Shown here: piece after piece, positions 1-6,842 of the stretch | Numbering within the stretch: position 1 is the first letter of the stretch | How the letters are laid out: each line of letters starts with the position of its first letter | Source: JBEKDJ01 sp050014415 | GTDB taxonomy: Bacteria > Desulfobacterota > BSN033 > UBA1163 | NCBI GenBank assembly: GCA_050014415.1 | Contig: JBEKDJ010000197.1 | Coordinates: forward strand, 1 to 13,791 | Direction of reading: 5' to 3' | Length of the DNA stretch: 13,791 nt | Notes under the pieces: model-generated | Database searches by the model: none | The model's input: the letters and a program-made list of their open reading frames with translations, nothing else | Told to the model about the DNA's origin: nothing | Position numbers and translations under genes: made by a program

Positions 1-1
1 G

Positions 2-145
2 TTAAAAGGAAAAGCGAATAATGGTGAGAATTTGATATTACCTATTCTTGATGCCGTCCGATCTTATGCCACGATAGGAGAGATTACAGATACGCTTAAG
101 AAAGTATATGGAGAATATCGTGAAGGCTCAATATTCTATGGTTAG
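2..145 (+). CDS. Acyl-CoA mutase (methylmalonyl-CoA mutase type) large subunit, C-terminal end only
   Basis: Only the last 47 codons are in the window; the gene begins upstream of base 1. The visible residues include an ENLILPILDAVRSYATIGEI stretch followed by a KVYGEY segment. This matches the conserved end of the TIM-barrel subunit of methylmalonyl-CoA mutase-type enzymes. It stops just after this block, so the cobalamin domain is not fused to it. The next gene, 14 bases downstream, encodes that domain separately, as in archaeal-type methylmalonyl-CoA, isobutyryl-CoA and 2-hydroxyisobutyryl-CoA mutases. The substrate-determining residues lie outside the window, so the exact mutase type cannot be assigned. 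Confidence 0.85.
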   Translation, partial: LKGKANNGENLILPILDAVRSYATIGEITDTLKKVYGEYREGSIFYG

Positions 146-159
146 TGTGAGGATTAGAA

Positions 160-561
160 ATGGTACAGAGAATTAGAGTCCTTGTTGCTAAGCCTGGATT
201 GGATGGTCATGATAGAGGGGTGAAGTTGATATGCATGGCACTAAGGGATGCCGGGATGGAGGTCATATACACGGGACTGAGACAAACCACAGATGCAATT
301 GTAAATACGGCTCTACAGGAAGGTGTGGATGCCATCCTCTTGAGTTGTCTGTCAGGTGCCCACGATATTCTTTTTCCTGAGATTATGGAAAAACTAAAAG
401 CAAAAGGCTGCACAGATATTCTAGTGATAGGTGGTGGAATTATCCCAAAGGAGGACATTCCCTCTTTGAGGGCAGCAGGGATCCAAGAGATATTTGGGCC
501 TGGGACGAAGATGACCGAAATCATAGAATTCCTGAGGAGGAGATTGGGTTCTCTGGATTGA
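160..561 (+). CDS. Cobalamin-binding small subunit of acyl-CoA mutase
   Basis: This 133-residue protein is a stand-alone B12-binding domain of the methylmalonyl-CoA mutase family, where it carries the adenosylcobalamin used for the radical carbon-skeleton rearrangement. The DxHxxG motif is present at residues 15-20 (GLDGHDRG), with H17 as the expected lower axial cobalt ligand. The loop S62-C-L-S65 and the GGG at 91-93 correspond to the other cobalamin-contacting segments of the Rossmann-like fold. Its length suits a separate small subunit. A GAGG at 149-152 lies 7 bases before the ATG, and the gene follows the large subunit by 14 bases, so the two are probably co-translated. It could serve a methylmalonyl-, isobutyryl- or 2-hydroxyisobutyryl-CoA mutase; sequence reading alone cannot choose. 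Confidence 0.92.
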   Translation: MVQRIRVLVAKPGLDGHDRGVKLICMALRDAGMEVIYTGLRQTTDAIVNTALQEGVDAILLSCLSGAHDILFPEIMEKLKAKGCTDILVIGGGIIPKEDIPSLRAAGIQEIFGPGTKMTEIIEFLRRRLGSLD

Positions 562-754
562 TCTTTAGTAGTAAATCAAAGGGTTGAAAGGTGTTTCTAT
601 GGTTAGCTAACTGAGAAATAAAACATGGAATTTCACAATTTATTCTTTGGGCTGAGAAAAGACTAAACCAGCTTAGCCTTTCATGAGAAATAGCAGCCTT
701 TTCAAACAGGTAAAAAAGTACGAGACTTTAGTCATTCAATACGGAGCAACGATT

Positions 755-2302
755 ATGCGGTTAGAATACGACACATACGAGGAAGCGAAGAAAAAATTCA
801 GATGGAGCGAGCGATGGGAGGTCTTTGATGGGAACAGGCAAAAATTCAATATTACTCATGAATGTGTAAGCCGCCACGTTTCTGACGAAGTTGCCATTAG
901 GATAAAATTCGATGACCGGCACAAAGAGATCTACACCTTCAAAGAATTTGATAGACTTGTTTCTCAATTTGCAAATATGCTTGAGAGGCTTGATATTCAA
1001 ACAGGAGATCGTATTGTCTTACTACTACCTCCCTCCTTGGAATACTATGTCAGCATGTTCGGTGCTCTTAAAAGAGGGGCGGTGGTTGTGCCCTGTTCCC
1101 CACTTTTTGGGCCGGATGCCATCTCCTTTCGGATCGAGAATTCCAAGGCTAAGATAATTGTTATAAACAAAAATATGGTGAGCTTGATTGACAAGAAGTT
1201 TGCCTCAAAACTCCAATTGATTGAGGCTGGGCAACTTCGCCGAATGATAAAAGACGAGAAGGAGACTTACGAACCGAATACTTCGGCTGACACATTAGCG
1301 ATGATGCAATTCTCTAGTGGCACGACGGGGGCACCGAAGCCAGTCATGTACCGCCATGGGGCCTTAACCTTGTCAGCCCCACAGGTGAAGTTCCAAGCCG
1401 GACTTCAGCTTGACGACAACTTTTTTTGTCCTTCATCGCCCGCTTGGGGTCATGGGATTTGGTTCGGAACAATGAGTCCATTGATTTTTGGCCGAGCGAT
1501 AGGCGCCTACTCGGGAAAATTTGATGCCGAAATTCTCCTTGAAGCTCTTGAAGAATTTGAGATTACAAACATGTCGGCTATCTCCTCCCACTATCGATTG
1601 ATTATGAACTCTGGAAAGATTGAAAATTACAGATTGAAGATCAAGAGGATGACCTATACTGGGGAGGTTCTGGCGGCGGGTGTCATCCGGTTTTTCCAAG
1701 ATAAGCTGGGAATTATCCTCCATTGCATGTATGGGACAACAGAAGTTGGTCCGATTTGTTCAGATTATGCAGGATTCTTGGATTGGAAGGTAAAGCCTGG
1801 GAGCCTCGGAAAGCCAATGGTCGGCGGCCAGAGGGTAGCCGTTCTTGATGAAAGGGGAAAAGAGTTGCTTCCGTGTAGGGAGGGGCAAGTAGCTGTATGG
1901 AAAGGAGATGGGTGGACCAGAGTGGGCGATATCGTGTATCAGGATGAAGATGGATATTTTTGGTACAAATGCAGAGCTGACGATGTCATCATATCCCAGG
2001 GTTATACGATCGGGCCAATAGAAATTGAAGAAGCTCTCAAGAAACACCCCGCTGTCATTGAGGTAGCTGTCGTGGGAAGTCCTGACAAGGAGCGCGGAGA
2101 GGTGGTAAAAGCCCTTATAAAAACTAATCAGGATCCTTCGGAACAATTAAAAGAAGAAATCCAGGAGTTTGTGAGAGCTAATTTGAGTAAGCATGAATAT
2201 CCAAGGGAGATCGAGTTTCTGGAAGAGCTGCCAAAGACGCCAGACGGAAAGATCAAACGCAAGGAACTTAAGGAAAGAGAGAGAAAAAACAAGGCTTCTT
2301 GA
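755..2302 (+). CDS. AMP-forming acyl-CoA synthetase (acetyl/medium-chain type)
   Basis: This protein of the ANL adenylating superfamily activates a carboxylic acid to an acyl-AMP and then to an acyl-CoA in the cytoplasm. With the start at 755 it has 515 residues. The P-loop SSGTTGAPKP is at about 187-196, the YGTTEVG adenine/substrate motif at 326-332, the RVGD motif (usually TGD) near 391, and the hinge CRADDVI near 406-412. The catalytic lysine (DGKIK) is K499. The SPAWGHGIW segment and overall layout resemble acetyl-CoA synthetase/medium-chain ligases more than long-chain FadD enzymes. I chose ATG 755 because a GGAG at 743-746 sits 8 bases before it. The in-frame ATG at 683 would add 24 residues but lacks a ribosome-binding site. 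Placed after the mutase subunits, it could activate the mutase pathway's acid substrate; the substrate is unknown. Confidence 0.9.
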   Translation: MRLEYDTYEEAKKKFRWSERWEVFDGNRQKFNITHECVSRHVSDEVAIRIKFDDRHKEIYTFKEFDRLVSQFANMLERLDIQTGDRIVLLLPPSLEYYVSMFGALKRGAVVVPCSPLFGPDAISFRIENSKAKIIVINKNMVSLIDKKFASKLQLIEAGQLRRMIKDEKETYEPNTSADTLAMMQFSSGTTGAPKPVMYRHGALTLSAPQVKFQAGLQLDDNFFCPSSPAWGHGIWFGTMSPLIFGRAIGAYSGKFDAEILLEALEEFEITNMSAISSHYRLIMNSGKIENYRLKIKRMTYTGEVLAAGVIRFFQDKLGIILHCMYGTTEVGPICSDYAGFLDWKVKPGSLGKPMVGGQRVAVLDERGKELLPCREGQVAVWKGDGWTRVGDIVYQDEDGYFWYKCRADDVIISQGYTIGPIEIEEALKKHPAVIEVAVVGSPDKERGEVVKALIKTNQDPSEQLKEEIQEFVRANLSKHEYPREIEFLEELPKTPDGKIKRKELKERERKNKAS

Positions 2303-2353
2303 TACCATGATGTCTGTACGCTCTTGTTTAAATGTTCGTTAGGGAGCAAGGGT

Positions 2354-3934
2354 ATGATGTTGATCGGTGACATGCTACGGAGAAACGCAAAACTCTTCAA
2401 CCGGAGAGTGGGTCTTATCGAAGGTGAGGAGAGTTTCACCTACGGTCAGCTAAACAGTAGGGCGAACAGACTCGCTCATGCCCTGTCGGGGCTCGGGATG
2501 AAAAAGGGAGACAGGATCGCTTTCATGGGGAACAACTGTCATCAGTTCGTAGAATACTACTTTGCCCTCGCAAAAGGCGGATTTGTGAGCGTTCCGGTGA
2601 ATGCCCGATTCTCCAGTAATGAAGCATCCTATATTGTCAACCATTCGGAATCAATCGCTCTTATCTACACATACGAAGTAGCAGAGACGGCTTCAAAAAT
2701 GCGAAAAAACGAAGCTGGGCTAAAATGGGTGATCTCTACCGGGCAGGAGGACGAGGTGGCTCTCTCGTATGAGAAGATCCTATGTGAGGCATCCGACGAG
2801 GAACCCCAGCAGGTGGTGAAGCCAGACGACGTGGCGATGATCATGTATACGAGTGGGGCCACAGGGCTTCCAAAAGGCGTCGTTACTACCCAGCGTAACA
2901 TCATGGCGAACACGAATACGATGTGTCTCGAGCTCCATGTCACTCCTGAGGATATCACAGTACTTGTCATGCCCCTCTACCACAACGGCGGCTTATGGCC
3001 GACCATGAGTACTGTCTACCGTGGAGGAATGAACATCCTTTTGGCCCATTTCGATCTTGAAACAATGTTAAAGACGATCGAAGAAAAGAGGGTTACCTTT
3101 CTGAACCTGGTTCCAACTATGCTCCTTCGCATGGTATCCCATCCTAACCTCTCAGCATACAACCTTGAAAGCCTCAGGCTTATCATGTACGCAGGAGCTC
3201 CAATCGCTCTTGAGCAGCTCAAGAAGGCCATGCAAATTCTCGGTTGCCATCGGTTCTATAACAGTCTAGGATGCACGGAGGCAAGCGGGAACCTCGTTTC
3301 GTTTCCTACAACAGATCATGCTCTCGAGGGACCTATGGCCAGTAAGCTCGGGTCCGTCGGAAAGGATGCAATCGGTGTCGAAATAGCCATTGTTGATGAG
3401 CAGGGTAACGAGTTGCCGCCAGGGAAGATTGGTGAGATTATTGGTAGAGGCGACAATATCACGCAAGGTTACTGGAAAATGCCCGAGGAGACCGCAGAGG
3501 TCTTCAAGGACGGATGGCTCTACACCGGAGATTTGGGCTACAGAGACGAAGACGGTTTTATCTTCATCGTTGACAGGAAGAAAGACATCATCATCAGCGG
3601 CGGCGAGAATGTAGCAAGTCGCGAAGTGGAAGAGGTTCTCTATCAGCATCCGGCTGTACGGGAAGCAACTGTGGTTGGGGTTCCCGATGGAGAGTGGGGA
3701 GAAGCGGTGAAGGCTGTTGTTGTTCTCAAGCCTAACTTTGTTGAGACCGCAGGAGAAGCCGACCTGATCGAGTTCTGCAGAACCAGGTTGGCAGGCTACA
3801 AGAAGCCGAGATCGATCGACCTAGTCGAAGAACTGCCGAAGAATGCCGCCGGCAAGATCGACAAATCACGGCTCAAAAAGTTCTACAAAGAAAAATACGA
3901 GAAAGAGCGTCGGAAGGAAAACGCGAAAGGTTGA
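2354..3934 (+). CDS. AMP-forming acyl-CoA ligase (FadD-like)
   Basis: This second ANL-family acyl-CoA ligase is clearly different from the preceding one. With the start at 2354 it has 526 residues. It carries the P-loop YTSGATGLPKG at about 165-175 and YNSLGCTEASG at 302-312. TGD is at 391-393, the linker DRKKDIIISGGENV at 407-420, and the catalytic lysine K501 is in AGKIDK. The ISGGENV and YKKP signatures are typical of long- and medium-chain fatty-acid and aromatic-acid CoA ligases. ATG 2354 is preferred over the in-frame ATG at 2324 because AGGGAG at 2341-2346 lies 7 bases upstream. It follows the first ligase by 51 bases, so the two are probably in one operon. Two ligases in tandem suggest two acid substrates or overlapping specificity; this is inference. 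Confidence 0.92.
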   Translation: MMLIGDMLRRNAKLFNRRVGLIEGEESFTYGQLNSRANRLAHALSGLGMKKGDRIAFMGNNCHQFVEYYFALAKGGFVSVPVNARFSSNEASYIVNHSESIALIYTYEVAETASKMRKNEAGLKWVISTGQEDEVALSYEKILCEASDEEPQQVVKPDDVAMIMYTSGATGLPKGVVTTQRNIMANTNTMCLELHVTPEDITVLVMPLYHNGGLWPTMSTVYRGGMNILLAHFDLETMLKTIEEKRVTFLNLVPTMLLRMVSHPNLSAYNLESLRLIMYAGAPIALEQLKKAMQILGCHRFYNSLGCTEASGNLVSFPTTDHALEGPMASKLGSVGKDAIGVEIAIVDEQGNELPPGKIGEIIGRGDNITQGYWKMPEETAEVFKDGWLYTGDLGYRDEDGFIFIVDRKKDIIISGGENVASREVEEVLYQHPAVREATVVGVPDGEWGEAVKAVVVLKPNFVETAGEADLIEFCRTRLAGYKKPRSIDLVEELPKNAAGKIDKSRLKKFYKEKYEKERRKENAKG

Positions 3935-4015
3935 AAATTACTGCCGGATAAAGGGGAGGAATAATCGAATAACCTTCCCGGTTTTCCTGACCGTCAACTA
4001 TAATGGAGTGTCTAT

Positions 4016-5194
4016 ATGTCAGAACTACAGGTTAAATTGCCGGATGCCCGCATCACCGACGAAATGCTTGCGGAGGTGCGGAAGCTAATAGGAACAAAGT
4101 TCCGGATTGCACACGCTGTAAATAACGAAGAAGCCACCAGAATGGCAATATTGAAGTTTGCCAACGGTATCGGGGATACAAACCCACTCTGGACTGATCC
4201 CGAGTATGCGGAAAAAACCCGTTATGGTATGATCGTTGCTCCACCTTCTTGGGTTTTTAGCGTCTTCTCGGGCCTCCAATATGGCTTTCGAGGGGTGGGC
4301 GGGTTCCACAGTGCAAGTGATATCGAGTTTTATCTGCCGATTCTTAGGAATGATAGGATAACTCCTGAGATGATATGTACCGATATCGTAGGGCCTAAAA
4401 AAAGCGCCTTCGCTGAGAATACAGTAATAGAATGCAATGATAACCTGTACACCAACCAGAGAGGGGAGTTGGTAACCAAAGTCTCATGGGAGGTAACACA
4501 CTTTGAAAGACTAAAAGCCAGAAAGACAGGGAAGTACCATCACATTCAGTTACCCCATCCCTGGACTGAGGAAGAACTGAAGAAAATTGAAGAAGAAGTG
4601 CTTGCAGAAGAAGGGAGCGGAGCCCACACGCCCTGTTGGGATGATGTGGAGATAGGCCGGGAAATAGATCCTCTGGTCAAAGGCCCGGTCACCATGACCG
4701 ATGAGATCGCTTTTCTTATCGGAGGAGGTGCCCCTATACCGAGGCTTGCGGCAAACATTGCAGCATTGAGGTTCTACCGGCGCCATCCCAACTGGGCGTT
4801 TCGCGACCCAACGAGTTGTGCCTTGGAGCCCATTTATGCGGTCCATTATAACAGGGAAGCCGCCAGGGCTCAGGGGTTGCCCTATCAGTATGATGTAGGG
4901 TATCAGCGAAACTCCTGGCAGATTCATTTGATTACCAACTGGATGGGAGACGAAGGCTGGCTTAAGAGAAGTTACTGCGAATTTCGAAGATTCGTCTACT
5001 ACTCGGACGTGGTATGGCTGAGGGGTGAGATAACGGAGAAATTCGTCGATGATGGAAATGAATGCTGTGTAAAGATCAAGACGACCGCCATAAACCAACG
5101 TGGCGAAGAGGTTATGCCAGGATATGCCATCGTAGCCCTTCCCTCTAAAAAACACGGTTACCAACCGTTGGATAAGAGATTGAAACAGACATGA
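4016..5194 (+). CDS. MaoC/FAS1-type acyl-CoA dehydratase (double hot-dog)
   Basis: The 392-residue protein appears to be a tandem hot-dog enzyme of the MaoC-like, FAS1-like dehydratase group, which adds water to or removes it from CoA thioesters. The first half holds GDTNPLWTDPEYA at residues 53-65, the hydratase-2 type motif, followed by the APPSW loop at 75-79. The second half carries HLITNWMGDEGWL at 304-316 and a strand-rich end typical of the C-terminal hot-dog. The histidine normally found in the NPxHxD part of the first motif is W59, so the first domain may be structural, or catalysis may use other residues. A GGAG at 4005-4008 lies 7 bases before the ATG. It follows the FadD-like ligase by 81 bases on the same strand. 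An enoyl-CoA, mesaconyl-CoA or hydroxyacyl-CoA substrate is possible; none is proven. Confidence 0.8.
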   Translation: MSELQVKLPDARITDEMLAEVRKLIGTKFRIAHAVNNEEATRMAILKFANGIGDTNPLWTDPEYAEKTRYGMIVAPPSWVFSVFSGLQYGFRGVGGFHSASDIEFYLPILRNDRITPEMICTDIVGPKKSAFAENTVIECNDNLYTNQRGELVTKVSWEVTHFERLKARKTGKYHHIQLPHPWTEEELKKIEEEVLAEEGSGAHTPCWDDVEIGREIDPLVKGPVTMTDEIAFLIGGGAPIPRLAANIAALRFYRRHPNWAFRDPTSCALEPIYAVHYNREAARAQGLPYQYDVGYQRNSWQIHLITNWMGDEGWLKRSYCEFRRFVYYSDVVWLRGEITEKFVDDGNECCVKIKTTAINQRGEEVMPGYAIVALPSKKHGYQPLDKRLKQT

Positions 5195-5371
5195 TTGCTT
5201 GCTCTTTTTGAAAACAAATTTCGTAAAGGTCCTTTATTATGTCAATGGAGCCAGATCATCAACATAGGCGGAAAAGAGCATTTCAAGCAGATCAAAGAAG
5301 TTACATATAACTAGGGAATTACTGCAAACAAGTTTGCCACATTATTGGGAGTTTTCCACTGATAAATGTTT

Positions 5372-5389
5372 AATCAATCTGACTTGATT
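5372..5389. promoter_or_regulatory. Operator-like inverted repeat upstream of the VOC gene
   Basis: AATCAA and TTGATT form a perfect 6-base inverted repeat separated by TCTGAC, 71 bases before the VOC-gene start. It lies in a 266-base intergenic gap, the longest within the + strand cluster, so a separately controlled promoter is plausible. I see no convincing -10/-35 pair beside it. A regulator site is an inference from symmetry and position only. Confidence 0.3.
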
Positions 5390-5460
5390 TTATCTAAACA
5401 GCCATAGACAAAGAGATTTGCGAAAGTTTTCTTTTCAGGAAATTAAAGGAGGAAGGAAAG

Positions 5461-5973
5461 ATGTCAGCAAGCAAAGAGAAGGTTGATTTAAAAAATGTAA
5501 TCCAGGTTTGCGTGGTGGTTAAGAATATTCGTAAGGCTGTAGAAAGCTATTGGAACCTCTTCGCCATCGGTCCTTGGAAAATCTATACCTTTCAACCTCC
5601 AGATCTGACAAATGCGACCCTTCATGGCAAGTTAGAGAAGTATTCGATGAAAATAGCGATTACCATGATTGGGAACATGATGTGGGAACTGATTGAGCCC
5701 TTAGAGGGACCCAGCATTTACAAGGAATTTCTGGAAGAGAGAGGGGAGGGGATTCATCACGTACACTTTGCAGTAGATAATTATGACCAGACCGTCGCGG
5801 CGTTGAAGAAACAAGGGATCAACATTCTAATGGATGGTAGCTGGAAAGGAATCACCTACGCCTATTTGGACACGGAGAGAGAACTGGGTGCTATCTTTGA
5901 GATCTCTAAGCCTTTGGATGCACAACTGCCTCCTCCAGAAGCGGTCTACCCACCCTCTAACTCTGGAGGTTAG
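5461..5973 (+). CDS. VOC-family protein, methylmalonyl-CoA epimerase-like
   Basis: This 170-residue protein has the vicinal-oxygen-chelate layout of glyoxalases and methylmalonyl-CoA epimerase: an IQVCVVVKNIRKAVESYW opening, MWELIEP at residues 74-80, GIHHVHFAVD at 97-106, and a closing GAIFEI with E147. The usual metal ligands would be a first-strand residue, a residue in the ELIEP strand (E76), a histidine of HHVH (99-102), and E147. The first-strand position is Q15 where epimerases normally have histidine. AAAGGAGG lies just upstream of the ATG, a strong ribosome-binding site. Its nearness to a mutase suggests it epimerises the alpha carbon of an acyl-CoA intermediate. A dioxygenase-like or other VOC role cannot be excluded. 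The 266-base gap before it suggests its own promoter. Confidence 0.8.
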   Translation: MSASKEKVDLKNVIQVCVVVKNIRKAVESYWNLFAIGPWKIYTFQPPDLTNATLHGKLEKYSMKIAITMIGNMMWELIEPLEGPSIYKEFLEERGEGIHHVHFAVDNYDQTVAALKKQGINILMDGSWKGITYAYLDTERELGAIFEISKPLDAQLPPPEAVYPPSNSGG

Positions 5974-6221
5974 CAAAAATAACCAAAAACAGCTTGGATC
6001 CATAATCTATCGTTGGGAGGGGACGAATTCTACCCCGTCTTCCGAAGTTTCATAGTTTTTTGGGTTGGCTTGAATCTACAAAGAGCAGGTTTTCAGCGAA
6101 CCTGTGACATTCTGCAGATACCCCAAATTCAGGAAATTCGGATATAGGTTCATGAAGATGAACCATCCGTTTTCTGGGCCTGATAAGTAAATAACCTCAG
6201 TCCAGATGAAAGAAGGAAAAC

Positions 6222-6665
6222 ATGGGCGACTTAGAAAGGAACATCAAATCTGAAATCATACGGTTGGTAAGAAAGGAGTTGCGTAAAATCTCTGTCCCAT
6301 TAGTCCGGGATGTTTGGTCTTTGAAGGGAGCTGTCTCACAAATTCGTAAAACTACCTTGGCGCTCCAACGATTCACAGCCCGCCTGCAAAAGGAGTTGGA
6401 GAATAGGAAGATACTTTTGGTTGCAACTCCGGAAGAAGTTAGGATATCCCGATTTTCTCCCCGCTTGATACGAAGTCTTCGCAAACATTTGGGTATAAGC
6501 CAGAAGGAATTGGCGATTCTGGCGGGGGTTACCGTAGGAGCTGTCCAAATGTGGGAGAACGGGAAGTTTAAACCGAAGGAAGAAAAGAAAAGGGTAATGG
6601 TGGCGCTAAGAAAGCTTCGTCGACGTGATGTGAAAAAACTGCTCGCAGAGAAAATTGCTAAATAG
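6222..6665 (+). CDS. Small protein with C-terminal Cro/C1-type HTH
   Basis: The 147-residue, strongly basic protein has a helix-turn-helix of the XRE/Cro-C1 type at about residues 81-128. The pattern IRSLRKHLGISQKELAILAG then VTVGAVQMWENGK matches helices 2 and 3 of that fold. Residues 1-60 are rich in charged and leucine positions and probably form a helical or coiled region of unknown role. A GAAGGA lies about 4 bases before the ATG. It follows the acyl-CoA cluster by 248 bases and converges on the flavoenzyme gene, so it may be a local regulator of either unit. Antitoxin-type HTH proteins have a similar C-terminal domain, but no toxin-like partner is beside it. Target and ligand are unknown. 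Confidence 0.75.
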   Translation: MGDLERNIKSEIIRLVRKELRKISVPLVRDVWSLKGAVSQIRKTTLALQRFTARLQKELENRKILLVATPEEVRISRFSPRLIRSLRKHLGISQKELAILAGVTVGAVQMWENGKFKPKEEKKRVMVALRKLRRRDVKKLLAEKIAK

Positions 6666-6702
6666 GATTTGTTGAGTTTGGTTGCACGGGACACATCATT
6701 GT

Positions 6703-6716
6703 CGATCTGGAGATCG
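6703..6716. repeat. Short perfect palindrome between convergent genes
   Basis: CGATCT and AGATCG form a perfect 6-base inverted repeat with a 2-base centre, 37 bases after the HTH gene's stop. Its tight spacing is more like a protein-binding site than a terminator. No promoter is seen beside it, so its role is open. Confidence 0.25.
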
Positions 6717-6764
6717 TCCTAAGTCAGAAGTGCCATGTTCCCCAAGATAAGTTCCTTCATGTTT

Positions 6765-6785
6765 AAGTGTCTCAATGATACTTTT
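6765..6785 (+). terminator. Weak candidate terminator after the HTH gene
   Basis: AAGTGTC (6765-6771) can pair with GATACTT (6777-6783) across a 5-base loop, with one G-T pair, followed by only a short T run. Its place between two convergent genes fits transcription end, but the stem is AT-rich and weak. Confidence 0.3.
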
Positions 6786-6842
6786 CATGGGGCATTGTTT
6801 GAAACGTTACCTCTCCGAGACATGCTGATTAAAAACCAAAAA

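Noticed and set aside
650..678. Hairpin GGCTGAG/CTTAGCC as a terminator after the small mutase subunit
   Set aside because: The stem is short with a wobble pair and a long loop, and only three T follow; it is too weak to call.
683..754. Earlier start for the first acyl-CoA ligase
   Set aside because: The 24 extra residues match nothing typical of the family, and no ribosome-binding site precedes ATG 683, while ATG 755 has GGAG at 8 bases.
4550..5164. 204-codon open frame antisense to the MaoC-type gene
   Set aside because: It fully overlaps a gene with clear family motifs, has no ribosome-binding site and resembles no family.
6197..6694. 165-codon open frame antisense to the HTH gene
   Set aside because: The + strand reading has a clear HTH and ribosome-binding site; the antisense product is a low-complexity Ser/Phe/Arg-rich shadow.
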